Below, piece after piece: positions 5,767 to 6,268 of a DNA stretch of 6,268 nt (positions are counted from its first letter, which is position 1; each line of letters starts with the position of its first letter). Source of the DNA: an uncultured Selenomonadales bacterium (lineage in GTDB: Bacteria; Bacillota; Negativicutes; Selenomonadales; Selenomonadaceae); the NCBI GenBank assembly GCA_947305445.1, contig CAMZDU010000074.1:1-6268 (forward strand). Reading direction: 5' to 3'. Under the pieces are notes generated by a model, which ran no database searches, had not been told where the DNA came from, and was given only the letters and a program-made list of their open reading frames with translations. Both the position numbers and the translations under genes were made by a program.

Positions 5767-6268
5767 ATGAATAAACAAGCACCCGTCGTCGGCAGCAAAA
5801 ACGTCACCGGCGAAAATTACACCGGCTCGGCGGCCAAAGTTTATTTCACCAAGACCATCGATGCCGCGCACCTCATCAAACTTTATAAACTCATCAACGA
5901 AAATATTTTCGGCAAAGTCGCAATCAAACTTCACACCGGCGAAAAACACGGCCCGAACATTTTGCCGCGTGACATGGTTCAAGCTTTCCAAGCGCAAGTT
6001 CCGAACTCGGCAATCGTCGAGTGCAACACTCTTTATCACGGCGACCGCTTCGACACTGCCGGCCACCGCGAAACGCTTAAAGTCAACGGCTGGACGTTTT
6101 GCCCCGTCGACATCATGGACGCGGACGAAAAAACCGTTGCTCTGCCCGTACGCGGCGGCTTCCACCTCAAAGAAGTTGACATGGGCGCGAACCTCGTCAA
6201 TTATGATTCGCTGATTGTCTTGACGCACTACAAAGGGCACGCGATGGGCGGCTTCGGCGGTTCGAGGA
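5767..6268 (+). CDS. DUF362-family protein (3' truncated by window end)
   Basis: The first 167 residues of an ORF that runs off the window. The sequence matches the start of DUF362 proteins (COG2006/COG2768 type, often labelled iron-sulfur center proteins): AKVYFTK near residues 22-28, KVAIKLHTGEKHGPN (57-71), AIVECNTLYHGDRFDTAGHR (87-106), NGWTFCPVDIMD (112-123), and YDSLIVLTHYKGHAMGGFGG near 145-164. The conserved acidic, histidine and glycine residues look intact. There is no N-terminal signal peptide or hydrophobic helix, so the protein is probably cytosolic. Many family members carry ferredoxin-like 4Fe-4S motifs in the C-terminal half; that part is outside the window. No specific reaction is established. 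The ATG is chosen because of the ribosome binding site and the lack of conserved sequence upstream. It is divergently transcribed from the Hsp70-like gene. Confidence 0.88.
   Translation, partial: MNKQAPVVGSKNVTGENYTGSAAKVYFTKTIDAAHLIKLYKLINENIFGKVAIKLHTGEKHGPNILPRDMVQAFQAQVPNSAIVECNTLYHGDRFDTAGHRETLKVNGWTFCPVDIMDADEKTVALPVRGGFHLKEVDMGANLVNYDSLIVLTHYKGHAMGGFGGSR

Noticed and set aside
5716..6240. 174-codon open frame on the - strand opposite the DUF362 gene
   Set aside because: The + strand frame encodes clearly conserved DUF362 motifs with a good ribosome binding site; the antisense frame is a shadow.

Overview
The window looks like one end of a short-read assembly contig from an anaerobic Firmicutes-type bacterium, possibly a Negativicutes/Selenomonadales relative. 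The reasons are the strong AAGGAGG-type ribosome binding sites, the radical-SAM protein carrying a C-terminal DUF2344 domain, roughly balanced base composition rich in AAAATTTT tracts, and the protein families present. This placement is inference; there is no rRNA or other phylogenetic marker. Bases 1-47 are not genomic: they are Illumina library adapter, so the native sequence begins at about 48.

Layout from left to right. (1) 48-1298, + strand: the 3' part of a B12-binding radical SAM/DUF2344 protein gene, cut by the contig end. (2) 1319-1353: a terminator hairpin usable in both directions between convergent genes. (3) 1383-2666, - strand: a 427-residue SPFH-domain protein (YdjI-like) with a glutamine-rich linker and three C-terminal zinc ribbons, with its own sigma70-type promoter. 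(4) 2820-3090, + strand: a promoter, a structured RNA of about 195 nt and a terminator hairpin. It contains no convincing ORF and has no + strand gene behind it. Its size, closed terminal helix and several sequence elements suggest 6S RNA (SsrS). (5) 3122-5587, - strand: an 821-residue atypical Hsp70/actin-fold ATPase starting at GTG. (6) 5588-5766: a compact divergent promoter region. (7) 5767 to the window end, + strand: the N-terminal half of a DUF362 protein.

Each gene appears to be its own transcription unit. The SPFH-zinc-ribbon protein and the Hsp70-like ATPase point the same way but are separated by the oppositely oriented RNA gene and have separate promoters, so they are not a simple operon. 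A working link between them (membrane scaffold plus chaperone-like ATPase) is possible but speculative. I see no mobile element, CRISPR array, tRNA or rRNA. The observations most worth following are the adapter at the contig end, the 6S-like RNA, and the unusual architectures of the Hsp70-like and SPFH proteins.
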